A stretch of 64,000 nt of DNA from SLRI01 sp964576715 (GCA_964576715.1 CAZNWE010000009.1:6800-70799), one strand, 5' to 3'; positions 34,894 to 44,825 are shown, counted from the stretch's first letter. Notes: generated from the sequence alone by a model not told the origin. Translations and numbers: made by a program.

Positions 34894-35418
34894 TCAAGCG
34901 CGCAGATGCAGGACGCAGACGAGGGTGAACAGCCGCCGGGCGGTGTTGTTGTCGAGCGTCACCCGGTCGGCCAGGGCATCCCGGAGCAGTTCGGCGCCCT
35001 CGTTGTGCAGCCCGCGCCGCGCCATGTCGATGGCCTCGATCCGCCCGGGTGCCGCGCCGCGAATGGCGCCGAAATAGCTCTCGCAGATCATGAAGTAGTC
35101 CTTGATCACGCGCTTGAGCGGACGGGCCGAGAGGGTGAGCTCGATCGGCTGTTCGCGGCTGTCGGCCAGCTGGAAGACGAGCGTCGCGTCGCGAAGGCCG
35201 AGCAGCAGCCGATAAGGGCCGTTCGCACCCTCCTTGAGCGCGAAGTGGTTGTCCTCGAGCAGGTCGAAGATGGCGACGTTGCGCTCGTGCTCGATCTCCG
35301 GCGACCAGCGCGCGATGCTCTTCTCGTCGAGCTCGATCGCGGTCAGGCGCTCGGTCGACGGCGGTTGCGCCAGGTCGGTGGCAGCGCTGTCGTCGCCGGA
35401 CCGGTCGACACCGCTCAT
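34894..35418 (-). CDS. UPF0262 family protein
   Basis: 174 residues. LTAIELDEKSIARWSPEIEHER, FDLLEDNHFALKEGANGPYR and VIKDYFMICESYFGAIR are UPF0262 hallmarks. The N-terminal 23 residues are low complexity and longer than in many homologues. Function unknown; the family is restricted mainly to alphaproteobacteria and travels with hisD and the LMW phosphatase. Here hisD is missing upstream. Confidence 0.94.
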   Translation of the reverse strand: MSGVDRSGDDSAATDLAQPPSTERLTAIELDEKSIARWSPEIEHERNVAIFDLLEDNHFALKEGANGPYRLLLGLRDATLVFQLADSREQPIELTLSARPLKRVIKDYFMICESYFGAIRGAAPGRIEAIDMARRGLHNEGAELLRDALADRVTLDNNTARRLFTLVCVLHLRA

Positions 35419-35448
35419 GCTGCGTCGCCGCCGCTGGCGGGCGGGCGG

Positions 35449-35934
35449 TCAGGACTGGGCGGCAAGACCGGCCTCCTCGGCAAAGTGATCGCAGGGCGTC
35501 TTTCGGCAGCGCTGCGGCTCGCCGAAATCCTCGAGCAGCGCGTCGATGCAGTCGGTGCGCAGCTGGATCTGCACACCGTCGTCGAAGACCAGCTCGATGT
35601 GGAAAAGGTGGCGCTCGCCCGGGGCCGTCGCCACGGTGAGCAGGGTCAGCTCGCGATCGAGATCGGCCGGGTCGAGCTTGCGGTGCTTGACCGAGGCGAT
35701 GCAGTCGAAGCGCAGGGCACTTTGTCGTTCGGTCAGCCCGTCGCAGCCGGTCGGATCGGGCAAGAGCTCGCGGCGGTAGCGGATGAAGGCGGCGATGAAG
35801 CTGCGCTCCTCGGGGTCGAAGACCATGTCGCGCAAGGTCACGCGGGCATCCTGCAACAGCGCCGCCAGTACGGCGAGATCCTCGACATCCTCGGCCCGCA
35901 GCCGCACCGGTGCCGCGTCAATCACATCGCTCAT
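35449..35934 (-). CDS. DUF2948 family protein
   Basis: 161 residues from ATG 35934. LRAEDVEDLAVLAALLQDAR, DMVFDPEERSFIAAFIRYRR and LFHIELVFDDGVQIQLR are typical of DUF2948, and a C-terminal cysteine-containing tail follows (CRKTPCDHF). Function unknown. It is normally found between murA and hisD in alphaproteobacteria; here UPF0262 follows directly. Confidence 0.93.
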   Translation of the reverse strand: MSDVIDAAPVRLRAEDVEDLAVLAALLQDARVTLRDMVFDPEERSFIAAFIRYRRELLPDPTGCDGLTERQSALRFDCIASVKHRKLDPADLDRELTLLTVATAPGERHLFHIELVFDDGVQIQLRTDCIDALLEDFGEPQRCRKTPCDHFAEEAGLAAQS

Positions 35935-36144
35935 CGCCGACCATCCGTCTTCCGCTCGTCCCATCAGGCCACACGCGCATGCGGCTTGGCTCGTCAAGCT
36001 CGTGAGTATGGGGGATTTGCCGCCGTGACGCAAAGTGTCGACGTGCGCTTGGCGAAGGCGCCCGCCTACTGCGCCCGGCCTGGGCCTGATCGCTCGCCGT
36101 CGCACGGCCGGGTCGCCGAGCGGGCCGCTCTACCGTCAGCCCGG

Positions 36145-36348
36145 CTACTCCCGATCGGCCGGCTTGGCCGGCCATTGCTCGGCGGCAGGGTTGGCGGCAG
36201 GGCCGGTGGTTGCGGTCGCGGCGGCGCGCTGCCGCTGTTGCGCCTTGCGCTTGCGTAGATTGGCGCGCAGTGCTGCGGCCATCCGTTCCTGCCGCGGCGG
36301 CGCGGGCTCGGTCATTCCCTCGTGCCGCTTCTCGTCGTCCGCCGCCAT
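36145..36348 (-). CDS. Small basic hypothetical protein
   Basis: 67 residues from ATG 36348. The centre, RMAAALRANLRKRKAQQRQRAA, is a basic helix, with an acidic N-terminus and Pro/Ala-rich tail. Similar short basic ORFs are common near murA/DUF2948 in alphaproteobacteria, as far as I recall. Function unknown. Lies between the DUF2948 gene and tRNA-Thr. Confidence 0.6.
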   Translation of the reverse strand: MAADDEKRHEGMTEPAPPRQERMAAALRANLRKRKAQQRQRAAATATTGPAANPAAEQWPAKPADRE

Positions 36349-36431
36349 TGCTGCCGCCCGTCCCGTTTTGACCGCTTGCACCCCCGCCGGCGCTATGGCA
36401 TCAACCCTGCGCGCCGCGATCGAACGTGCAA

Positions 36432-36506
36432 GCCGCCATAGCTCAGGGGTAGAGCGCACCCTTGGTAAGGGTGAGGTCGAGTGTTCAAATCACTCTGGCG
36501 GCACCA
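36432..36506 (+). tRNA. tRNA-Thr (GGT)
   Basis: The cloverleaf folds fully: acceptor GCCGCCA/TGGCGGC, D stem GCTC/GAGC, anticodon stem CACCC/GGGTG with loop TTGGTAA giving anticodon GGT, T stem GAGTG/CACTC with TTCAAAT loop. Discriminator A and encoded CCA follow. Reads ACC/ACU threonine codons. Confidence 0.97.
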
Positions 36507-36528
36507 GCGTCACCGGGTCGATCGCCAG

Positions 36529-36578
36529 GCCCACGAAAAAGCCCGCAGACACCAAGTGTTGCGGGCTTTTTCGTGGGC
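36529..36578. terminator. Bidirectional terminator, 19-bp perfect inverted repeat
   Basis: GCCCACGAAAAAGCCCGCA (36529-36547) and its exact reverse complement (36560-36578) are separated by 12 bases. The GC stem is flanked by A5 on one side and T5 on the other, so it can end transcription from both the plus-strand tRNA-Thr and the minus-strand tRNA-Ala. Confidence 0.9.
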
Positions 36579-36593
36579 TTGCGCAGCGTCGGT

Positions 36594-36669
36594 TGGTGGA
36601 GCCGAGCGGGATCGAACCGCCGACCTCCTGAATGCCATTCAGGCGCTCTCCCAGCTGAGCTACGGCCCC
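36594..36669 (-). tRNA. tRNA-Ala (GGC)
   Basis: On the minus strand: acceptor GGGGCCG pairs with CGGCTCC including the G3:U70 wobble that identifies tRNA-Ala; D arm GCTCAGCTGGGAGAGC; anticodon stem CCTGA/TCAGG with loop ATGGCAT, anticodon GGC; T loop GTTCGAT. Encoded CCA. Convergent with tRNA-Thr. Confidence 0.97.
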
Positions 36670-36718
36670 GACCGACACCGGTGCCGGGCATGTAGGGAAA
36701 TCGGCGGGCCGGCGCAAG

Positions 36719-38188
36719 TCAATTGTCGTCTGCGGCCGGTACTGAGGTCCGCTCGAGCGGCAGCAGCACCGTGGCCCTGAGCCCGCCGCCGGGCCGGTTG
36801 GCCAGGGTCACCTCGCCGCCATGACCGCGGATCAGGGCGCGGGCGATGGCGAGGCCGAGACCGCTGCCGCCGGTCTCCCGGCTGCGGCTCTCCTCGAGCC
36901 TCACGAAGGGCTCGAACAGCCGCTCCAGCATGGCCTCGGGCAGCCCGGGGCCATCGTCGTCGATGCGGATGTGCACCCCGGCCGGGCGGCGCGCCATTGC
37001 GATCCGGGCGCGCTCGCCGTAGCGGATCGCGTTCTCGACCAGGTTGCGGATGGCCCGGGTCAAGGCCAGCTTGCGGCAGCGCAGGACGAGCGGCACGAAA
37101 TCGGGCGATGGCGGCTCGAGCTGCGCGTCATGGCCCTGATCGACGAAGTCCCCGACCACGCTCTCGAGCAGTGCTACGAGATCCACCGGCCGGGTCGGCT
37201 CCTCGCTGCCGGTGTCGCGGGCGAGGAGCAGGCCGGCCTCGGTCAGTGCTTGCATCTCGTCCAGGGTGGCGAGCATCTTCTCGCGCAGCGCCGGATCGTC
37301 GACGAGCTCGGCCCGCAGGCGCAGCGTGGTGATCGGCGTGCGCAGATCGTGGCTGATCGCACCGACCAGCCGGGTGCGATCGACGAGCGACCGGCCGATC
37401 CGCGCCTGCATGGTATTGAAAGCCTCGGCGGTGCGGCGGATCTCGAGCGGGCCCGCACGGCTGTCGACGGTGACCGGCTCGCCGCGGCCGACCGCGTCGG
37501 CGGCGGCGGCGAGGCTCGCCAGAGGCCGGGTCAGCCGGCGCAACGAGAGGGCCGCCGCCAGGCTGATGGCCAGGGCGGCGGCGAGGAGGGCGGCAAGCGG
37601 CAGCGAGGCGAGCCGCGGCCGTTCGGGCGGCACCAGCATGGCGGCGTTGAGCCAGAGCGTCGGCTCGACGCGGATCGCGAGGAGCAGGCCCGAGGCCGGC
37701 GGCGCCGGCAGCGGCTGGCCCGGTTCGGCGCCAGCCTCGGTCGCCCGGTGCCAGGCGCCGTGCCAGGCCGGCCGACCCGCGCGGCCGGGTGGGTGTGGCC
37801 GCGCCACGGCGCCCGCGGCGATGCGGATCTCGAGCTCGCGGCCGCCCTCGAGCAGGCTCGCCAGGCGGCGCGCCAGGCGGCGCTCGGCGAGGCCGCCGAG
37901 GCCCGCATCGGCGCTCTCGATCACCGGCTCGGCAGCCAGCCAGAAGCGCAGCTGCCGGGTCGAGGAGGCGCGCAGCGCGCGTTGCCGCTCGCCCGGGCTC
38001 GCGGTCGCGTCGAGCAGCCTGACCAGGGCGGCGGCGCGCTCCAGCACCTGTTCGCGCGCGATCGCCATCACGGCACCCCGGCGCTCGTCCTCGAGGATGG
38101 CGAAGGTGACGAGCTGCGAGGCGACGAGGGCCAGCAGCAACAGCAGGATCAGCTGTGCCGCCAGGGTGCGGGGCCACAGCCGGCTCAC
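36719..38188 (-). CDS. Sensor histidine kinase (OmpR-partner type)
   Basis: 489 residues from GTG 38188, overlapping the response-regulator stop (GTGA). Two membrane helices (residues about 10-30 and 205-225) flank a periplasmic sensor of about 170 residues. A HAMP domain follows (LRRLTRPLASLAAAADAVG), then the DHp helix LVGAISHDLRTPITTLRL with the phosphorylated His, and the HATPase N/G boxes NLVENAIRYGE, DDDGPGLP and GGSGLGLAIARAL. It phosphorylates the adjacent regulator. Ligand unknown. Confidence 0.95.
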   Translation of the reverse strand: MSRLWPRTLAAQLILLLLLALVASQLVTFAILEDERRGAVMAIAREQVLERAAALVRLLDATASPGERQRALRASSTRQLRFWLAAEPVIESADAGLGGLAERRLARRLASLLEGGRELEIRIAAGAVARPHPPGRAGRPAWHGAWHRATEAGAEPGQPLPAPPASGLLLAIRVEPTLWLNAAMLVPPERPRLASLPLAALLAAALAISLAAALSLRRLTRPLASLAAAADAVGRGEPVTVDSRAGPLEIRRTAEAFNTMQARIGRSLVDRTRLVGAISHDLRTPITTLRLRAELVDDPALREKMLATLDEMQALTEAGLLLARDTGSEEPTRPVDLVALLESVVGDFVDQGHDAQLEPPSPDFVPLVLRCRKLALTRAIRNLVENAIRYGERARIAMARRPAGVHIRIDDDGPGLPEAMLERLFEPFVRLEESRSRETGGSGLGLAIARALIRGHGGEVTLANRPGGGLRATVLLPLERTSVPAADDN

Positions 38189-38907
38189 GCCGGCTCGACC
38201 TTGCCGGTGAAGCTGTAGCCGCCGCCCCAGTGGGTCTTGATCAGCTGCGGGCTCTTCGGATCGCGCTCGAGCTTCTTGCGCAGCCGGCTGACCTGGTTGT
38301 CGACGCTGCGATCGAAGGGAGCGGCCGCGCGGCCGCGGGTGAGGTCGAGCAGCTGATCGCGGCTGAGCACGACGCCCGGGTGGCGCAACAGGGCCGACAG
38401 CAGCAGGAATTCGCCGGTGCTGAGTGGGACCGCGGTGCCCTCGGCGTCGATCAGCTCCCGCGCTGCCAAGTCGAGCACCCAGCGATCGAGACGCAGCCGG
38501 CCGCGCGGTCCGGGCTCGGTCGGCTGGTGCGGCAGGCTGCGCGCCCGGCGCAGCACGGCCCGGATCCGCGCCAGCAGCTCGCGCGGGGCGAACGGCTTGG
38601 TGACATAGTCGTCGGCGCCCATCTCGAGGCCGACGATCCGCTCGGTCTCCTCGGCGAGCGCGGTCAGCAGGATGATCGGCAGCGACCCCTTGGCGCGCAG
38701 CTCGCGGCAGAGCGTCAGCCCGTCCTCGCGCGGCATCATGATGTCGAGCACGACGAGGTCGATCGCCTGGGTGGCGAGCAGCTGCCGGGCGGCGGCGGCG
38801 CTCTCCGCCGTGCTGACCCGGTGGCCGTGCTTGACCAGGTACTGGCGCAGCGCGTCGCGGACGTCGCGATTGTCGTCGACGACGAGGAGATGCGGGCTCT
38901 CGTTCAT
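38185..38907 (-). CDS. OmpR/PhoB-family response regulator
   Basis: 240 residues. Receiver domain: DDNRDVRDAL, the phospho-acceptor in LVVLDIMMPREDGL, and ADDYVTKPF. The C-terminal winged helix has LSTGEFLLLSALLRHPG, FDRSVDNQVSRLRKKLE and WGGGYSFTG. Partner of the downstream kinase by four-base overlap. It is divergent from the EF-hand gene across 170 bases, which may be one of its targets; that is inference. Confidence 0.95.
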   Translation of the reverse strand: MNESPHLLVVDDNRDVRDALRQYLVKHGHRVSTAESAAAARQLLATQAIDLVVLDIMMPREDGLTLCRELRAKGSLPIILLTALAEETERIVGLEMGADDYVTKPFAPRELLARIRAVLRRARSLPHQPTEPGPRGRLRLDRWVLDLAARELIDAEGTAVPLSTGEFLLLSALLRHPGVVLSRDQLLDLTRGRAAAPFDRSVDNQVSRLRKKLERDPKSPQLIKTHWGGGYSFTGKVEPA

Positions 38908-39077
38908 GCGTCCAGCGGATAGGCCGGTCGGCGGGGCGGTGTGAACGGAAAAGTGTAAGGCTTTGTATCAGCCGGGCCGGTTGACGCTCATCATGACCAA
39001 AACGCGGTTCGGCCGACGCAGTTTCGCGACAGGCGGCGGCGAGGATGCGCCTCGACCTCAACAAGGAGACATCTGCC

Positions 39078-39668
39078 ATGCGGAAGACACTCGTCATCGG
39101 CTCGCTTGCCACGGTATTCGGGCTCGCGGTGGTCGGCGGCACCCTGGCCTGGTCGCACCATGCGCAAGCCCGGGGCGGCTGGGCCGACTTCGCCGCGCCA
39201 ATGGGCGGCCATGGTCCGGGCATGGGCATGGGTATGGGTATGGGCATGGGGCCGGGCGGCGGCCGCGGCATGGGTGCCATGCAGCTCTTCGAGCAGTTCG
39301 ACCGTTCGGGCGAGGGCCGGGTCAGCCAGGCCGATGTCGACGCGGTGCGGGCCGAGCGGTTCGCCAGCTTCGACGTCGATGGCGACGGCGTGCTGGCACT
39401 CGCCGAGTTCGAGCAGCTCTGGCTCGAGGCGATGCGCGAGGCCATGGTGCGCGGCTTTCAGCAGCTCGACCGGGACGGCGACGCCGCGGTCACCGAAGCG
39501 GAGTTTCTGACGCCGTTCGGCAACGTGGTCGCCCGGCTCGACCAGGACGGCGACGGCGTCGTCACCCGCGACGAGCTCAGCCAGATGATGCGTGATCGGC
39601 GGGCCGAAATGGGTGGCCGGCGCGGTCCCGGTGCCGGGCGTCGCGGCCCCTTGCCGCCGACCGACTGA
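39078..39668 (+). CDS. Exported EF-hand calcium-binding protein
   Basis: 196 residues from ATG 39078, with AAGGAG nine bases upstream; ATG 39045 would add 11. Signal sequence (MRKTLVIGSLATVFGLAV...AWSHHAQA) precedes a Gly-Met repeat region and several EF-hand loops: FDRSGEGRVSQAD, FDVDGDGVLALAEF, LDRDGDAAVTEAEF and LDQDGDGVVTRDEL. The tail is Gly/Arg/Pro-rich. Periplasmic calcium binding is likely; role unknown. It is divergent from a two-component system. Confidence 0.88.
   Translation: MRKTLVIGSLATVFGLAVVGGTLAWSHHAQARGGWADFAAPMGGHGPGMGMGMGMGMGPGGGRGMGAMQLFEQFDRSGEGRVSQADVDAVRAERFASFDVDGDGVLALAEFEQLWLEAMREAMVRGFQQLDRDGDAAVTEAEFLTPFGNVVARLDQDGDGVVTRDELSQMMRDRRAEMGGRRGPGAGRRGPLPPTD
39219..39248 (+). 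repeat. Five hexamer repeats GG(C/T)ATG in the EF-hand gene
   Basis: GGCATG, GGCATG, GGTATG, GGTATG, GGCATG in a row encode alternating Gly-Met residues between the signal peptide and the EF-hands. Length variation between strains is plausible. Confidence 0.9.
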
Positions 39669-39702
39669 CGCCGCCGGTGGTCGGCGGGCGGTGCCGGCCG
39701 GC

Positions 39703-40146
39703 TCAGCGGCGGTCGTCGTCCTCGCCGACCTCGGGGTCGATGACCTCGCCCAGAGCGTCGTCGTCGCCGAGTTCGGCGGCGTCCTCGATCAGCGGGTCGT
39801 CGTCCTCGTCGTCGTCGGCGACCGGCACATCCGGCTCGTCGACCTCGGCATCCGTGTCATCGACCTCCTCGGCGTCGACCTCATCCACGTCGTCGGTCTC
39901 GACGCCGTCATCCGCCTCGACAATCTCGTCGATATCCTCGTCGTCGGTCTCGACATCGGCGGGCTTGGCCGCGGCGGTGGCGAGCGCCCGGACCGGATTG
40001 CGCGGCCGCCGGGTGCGCGCCAATTGCTCGAGATCGAAGGGTGCTCCGCAGGCCGGGCAGACGAGGTCCGCGAGCTTGCCGAAATCGTAGAAGCGTGCCC
40101 CGCAGGCAAGGCAGGTCCGCTTGGTTCCCAGTTCCGGCTTGGGCAA
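39703..40146 (-). CDS. FYDLN-acid-domain protein (TIGR02300)
   Basis: 147 residues. An N-terminal zinc-ribbon-like part has CLACGARFYDFGKLADLVCP with two CxxC pairs, then an extremely acidic Asp/Glu tail from about residue 63 to the end. This is the TIGR02300 family, almost restricted to alphaproteobacteria and found next to aroA. Function unknown. Divergent from aroA across 236 bases. Confidence 0.93.
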   Translation of the reverse strand: MPKPELGTKRTCLACGARFYDFGKLADLVCPACGAPFDLEQLARTRRPRNPVRALATAAAKPADVETDDEDIDEIVEADDGVETDDVDEVDAEEVDDTDAEVDEPDVPVADDDEDDDPLIEDAAELGDDDALGEVIDPEVGEDDDRR

Positions 40147-40382
40147 GGCGATCCCCTATGAACTGAAACACAGATGAGCGCTCGCAAGGCGCGATAATTT
40201 CGACCCAGGGTTGCGGCTGGGACAGGCCGACCGCCGCTTCGGCGGTCAGGGGAATTGCCATGATCACCCAAGGCTGTCAAAAGCAAATCGCGCGCGCCGG
40301 ACGGGCCTCCCGTCGGTGCCACCGCAGGTGCCGGCCGATGGCGGCACCGCCATGGCCATTCCCAGCCATCGAGGTCGATCGC

Positions 40383-41701
40383 ATGCTGCTCAAGGCGGCG
40401 CCGCATGGCGCGCTGACGGGTGATGTTCGTGTTCCAGGTGATAAATCCATCTCGCATCGCTCGCTGATGCTGGCGGCGCTGGCCGTCGGCGAAAGTCGCA
40501 TCGATGGCCTGCTCGAAGGGGCGGACGTGCTGGCCACCGCCGCGGCCACCGCCGCGCTGGGCGCCACGTTGCGCCGGGCCGATGACGGCAGCTGGCGGGT
40601 CCACGGCTGCGGCGTCAGCGGGCTCGCCGAGCCCGCGACGGTGCTCGACCTCGGCAATGCCGGCACCGGGGTTCGGCTGTTGATGGGCATGCTCGCCGGC
40701 CATGGCTTCACCAGCTTCCTTTCCGGCGACGCCTCGCTGCGCAGCCGGCCGATGCGGCGGATCGCCGAGCCGCTCGAGACCATGGGGGCCGCCGTCCTGG
40801 CACGGAGCGGCTGCCGGCTGCCGCTGGCGCTGACTGGCCGGGTCGATCTCGTGCCAATCACCTGGCGCTCGCCCGTGGCCTCCGCCCAGATCAAGTCGGC
40901 GGTGCTGCTCGCCGGCCTCCACGCACCCGGGCGGACCACGCTGATCGAGCCCCTGGCCTCGCGCGATCACACCGAGCGGATGCTGGCGGCGATGGGGGCC
41001 CGGCTGACCAGCGCCGGCACCGCCGATGGCTGGGCAGTCGAAATCGAGGGCGAGCCCGAGCTGACCCCGCAACATTTCGTCGTGCCGGCGGACCCGTCAT
41101 CGGCCGCCTTTCCGCTGGTCGCGGCATTGCTCGCCGGCGACAGTGCCGTGACCATCCGCGGCATCTCGGTCAATCCGCTGCGCACCGGACTATTGACGAC
41201 GCTGGCGGAAATGGGCGCCGTGCTGCGGCTGACCGACGAGCGCACCGCGGCGGGCGAGCCCGTGGCCGACCTCGCGATCGAGGCGAGCCGGCTCGCCGCC
41301 GTCGACGTGCCGGCGGCGCGAGCACCGGCGATGATCGACGAGTACCCGATCCTCGCCGTCGCCGCCGCCTTCGCCCACGGCACGACGCGAATGCGCGGGC
41401 TGGCCGAGCTGCGGGTCAAGGAGAGCGATCGGCTCACCGCCATGGCCGACGGCCTCGCCGCGGCCGGCATCGACGTGGCGATCGAGGACGACGATCTCCT
41501 GGTCACCGGGCCGGTCCGGGCGACCCGCGAGGTCACCATCGACGCCCGTCACGACCATCGCATCGCCATGAGCTTTCTGGTTCTCGGCGGGCTCGGCTCG
41601 GCCGCCGTCACGGTCGCCGGCGCCGAGACCATCGGCACCAGCTTTCCCGGCTTCACCGAGCTGATGAACGGGCTGGGTGCGGCGATCACCGAGGTCGGCC
41701 C

Positions 41702-41705
<4 letters not shown>
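40383..41705 (+). CDS. aroA: 3-phosphoshikimate 1-carboxyvinyltransferase
   Basis: 440 residues from ATG 40383, preceded by GAGG at eight bases; an upstream ATG at 40338 is possible. EPSP-synthase motifs: VRVPGDKSISHRSLML, LDLGNAGTGVRLLMG, SAQIKSAVLLAGL, MIDEYPILAVAAAFA and LRVKESDRLTAMA. It condenses shikimate-3-phosphate with PEP in aromatic synthesis. The stop overlaps the cmk GTG. Confidence 0.97.
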
Positions 41706-42355
<650 letters not shown>

Positions 42356-42407
42356 ACCGTAACCCTTGCCCCGACCGGCCCCCGCGCCGGGCGGTTTTGG
42401 AGACAGA

Positions 42408-44141
42408 ATGCAAGAAGCCATCGCGACCACTTCCGGTCCGTCGCAAGCCGATTTCGCGGCGATGCTGGACGAGAGCCTGGGCGGCAGCGGCAAGCTCGAA
42501 GGCTCGGTGGTCAAGGGCACGATCATCGCCCTCGACAATGAGGACGCCGTCGTCGACGTCGGCCTCAAGTCGGAGGGCCGCGTGCCGCTGAAGGAGTTCT
42601 CGACCCCCGGCCATCCGGTCGAGCCGAAGATCGGCGACGAGGTCGAGGTCTATGTCGAACGCTTCGAGAACAAGAGCGGCGAGGCCGTCCTCAGTCGCGA
42701 GAAGGCCCGCCGCGAGGAGAGCTGGAACCGGCTCGAGCGCGCCTTCAACGAGCAGGACAAGGTCGAGGGTGCCATCTTCGGCCGGGTCAAGGGCGGCTTT
42801 GCCGTCGATCTCGGCGGTGCCGTGGCCTTTCTGCCGGGCAGCCAGGTCGACATCCGCCCGGTCCGCGACGTCGCCCCGCTGGTCAACAAGCCCGAACCCT
42901 TCTTGATCCTGAAGATGGACCGGAGGCGCGGCAACATCGTCGTCTCCAGGCGCGCCGTGCTCGAGGAGAGCAGGAAGGAGCAACGCGACGAACTGCTCGC
43001 GACGCTCAGCGAGGGCCAGGTGCTCGACGGGGTGGTCAAGAACATCACCGACTATGGCGCCTTCGTCGATCTCGGCGGGCTCGACGGCCTGTTGCACGTG
43101 ACCGACATCTCCTGGAAGCGGGTCAACCACCCGACCGAGGTGCTGGGCGTCGGCCAGAACCTCAAGGTGCAGGTCATCCGCTTCAACCGCGAGACCCAGC
43201 GCATCAGCCTCGGCATGAAGCAGCTTGAGGCCGATCCGTGGGAGGGGGTCGAGCTGAAGTACCCGGTCGGCACCAAGTTCAAGGGTACGGTGACCAACAT
43301 CACCGACTACGGCGCCTTCGTCGAGCTCGAGCCCGGTGTGGAGGGCCTGGTGCACGTCTCCGAGATGAGCTGGACCAAGAAGAACATCCATCCCGGCAAG
43401 ATCGTCTCGACCAGCCAGGAGGTCGAGGTGATGATCCTCGAGGTCGATCCGGACAAGCGGCGGATCAGCCTCGGCCTCAAGCAGACCATGGGCAACCCCT
43501 GGGAGGCCTTCCTCGAGGCGCATCCGGTCGGCTCGGAGGTCGAGGGCGAGATCCGCAACATCACCGAGTTCGGCCTGTTCGTCGGTGTCGACAACGACGT
43601 CGACGGCATGGTGCACCTCTCCGATATCGACTGGGCCGAGCCCGGCGAGGAGGCCGTCAAACGCTTCAGCAAGGGCGACGTGGTCAAGGCGCAGGTGCTC
43701 GACGTCGATGTCGAGAAGGAGCGCATCAGCCTCGGCATCAAGCAGCTCGCGGCCGATCCGTTCAAGGAGGCCACTTCCGGCATCAAGAAGGGTGATCGGG
43801 TCACCTGCACGGTCAAGGAGGTGACAACCGGCGGCATCGAGGTCGAGACGACCACCGGTGCCGTGGGCTTCATCCGCAAGGCCGAGCTCAGCCGCGATCG
43901 GGACCAGCAGCGGCCCGAGCGCTACGCCCCGGGCGAGAAGCTCGACGCCCGCGTCACCAATATCGACCCCGCCAGCCGCCGGCTGACCCTGTCGGTCAAG
44001 GCGCTCGAGATCGCCGACGAGAAGCAGGCGATGGCCGAATACGGCTCCTCTGACAGTGGTGCCAGCCTCGGCGATATCCTGGGCGCGGCCCTGCGCCAGA
44101 AGCAGGAAGAGGCCAAGACGACCGACGACGAAACGACGTAG
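42408..44141 (+). CDS. rpsA: 30S ribosomal protein S1
   Basis: 577 residues from ATG 42408, with GGAG six bases upstream. Six S1 domains follow one another; the third and fourth carry the recurrent VVKNITDYGAFVDLGGLDGL and TVTNITDYGAFVELEPGVEG with SWKRVNHPTEV and SWTKKNIHPGK. The final domain is degenerate and ends in a charged tail. S1 recruits mRNA to the ribosome. Located between cmk and ihfB. Confidence 0.98.
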   Translation: MQEAIATTSGPSQADFAAMLDESLGGSGKLEGSVVKGTIIALDNEDAVVDVGLKSEGRVPLKEFSTPGHPVEPKIGDEVEVYVERFENKSGEAVLSREKARREESWNRLERAFNEQDKVEGAIFGRVKGGFAVDLGGAVAFLPGSQVDIRPVRDVAPLVNKPEPFLILKMDRRRGNIVVSRRAVLEESRKEQRDELLATLSEGQVLDGVVKNITDYGAFVDLGGLDGLLHVTDISWKRVNHPTEVLGVGQNLKVQVIRFNRETQRISLGMKQLEADPWEGVELKYPVGTKFKGTVTNITDYGAFVELEPGVEGLVHVSEMSWTKKNIHPGKIVSTSQEVEVMILEVDPDKRRISLGLKQTMGNPWEAFLEAHPVGSEVEGEIRNITEFGLFVGVDNDVDGMVHLSDIDWAEPGEEAVKRFSKGDVVKAQVLDVDVEKERISLGIKQLAADPFKEATSGIKKGDRVTCTVKEVTTGGIEVETTTGAVGFIRKAELSRDRDQQRPERYAPGEKLDARVTNIDPASRRLTLSVKALEIADEKQAMAEYGSSDSGASLGDILGAALRQKQEEAKTTDDETT

Positions 44142-44493
44142 CGGGTGCCGTCGCGACGCGGCACCGCCGGGCTCGCTCGGCGGCGGCGTCGCGGCAACCG
44201 GGCGTCGGCCCCGCCAGGCGGCAGGTGCGCGCGACTTGCCTGGGTGATGCCGACAGCTTCGGCGGACCTGTCGAGCTGCCGTGCCGCGCCCGGGTTTCGC
44301 CAGTGCCACACGACACGGGACCCGAACGGGCCCGTGGCGGCCGCCTGAACACCTTGCGCATGGCGATCTGCCGGCGCCGCTGTCGCGATGGTCTCCACTG
44401 GCTTCACCGACCCGCCGGGCTTCGCTTGACGCTGGGGCTCGGCTTTGCCAAGCTTCCACTGTCGTTTGCGGCTGCGGCCGGGTGGAAGCGAAC
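44142..44493 (+). other. Intergenic region between rpsA and ihfB
   Basis: 352 bases with no supportable gene. A hairpin at 44144-44165 (GGTGCCG...CGGCACC) just after the rpsA stop could end transcription, though no T run follows. TTGACG at 44426 is a possible -35 element for ihfB with no clear -10. Confidence 0.5.
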
Positions 44494-44775
44494 ATGACCA
44501 AGTCGGACTTGATCAAGCGGCTCGCCGAGGCGAACCCGCATTTGTTCTTGCGTGATATCGAGCGCATCGTCTCCACCGTCTTCGACGAGATCGGCGACGC
44601 GTTGGCCGCCGGCAATCGGGTCGAACTGCGCGGCTTCGGCGCCTTCTCGGTCCGGCCCCGCGACGAGCGTACCGGCCGCAATCCGCGCACCGGCGACGAG
44701 GTGCTGGTACCACGCAAGCTGGTGCCGTATTTCAAGACCGGCAAGGAGCTCCGCGAGCGGCTGAACAAGCGCTGA
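44494..44775 (+). CDS. ihfB: Integration host factor subunit beta
   Basis: 93 residues from ATG 44494. The N-terminus MTKSDLIKRLAEANPHLFL and the DNA-binding arm VELRGFGAFSVRPRDERTGR with NPRTGDE are typical IhfB. With IhfA it bends DNA for recombination, replication and transcription control. Follows rpsA, as in many proteobacteria, and precedes a lapA-like gene. Confidence 0.96.
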   Translation: MTKSDLIKRLAEANPHLFLRDIERIVSTVFDEIGDALAAGNRVELRGFGAFSVRPRDERTGRNPRTGDEVLVPRKLVPYFKTGKELRERLNKR

Positions 44776-44825
44776 CCGGGCGAGTGCCGTCGCCGCCATC
44801 CCCTAATCGAACCGAGGAGTGCTCG

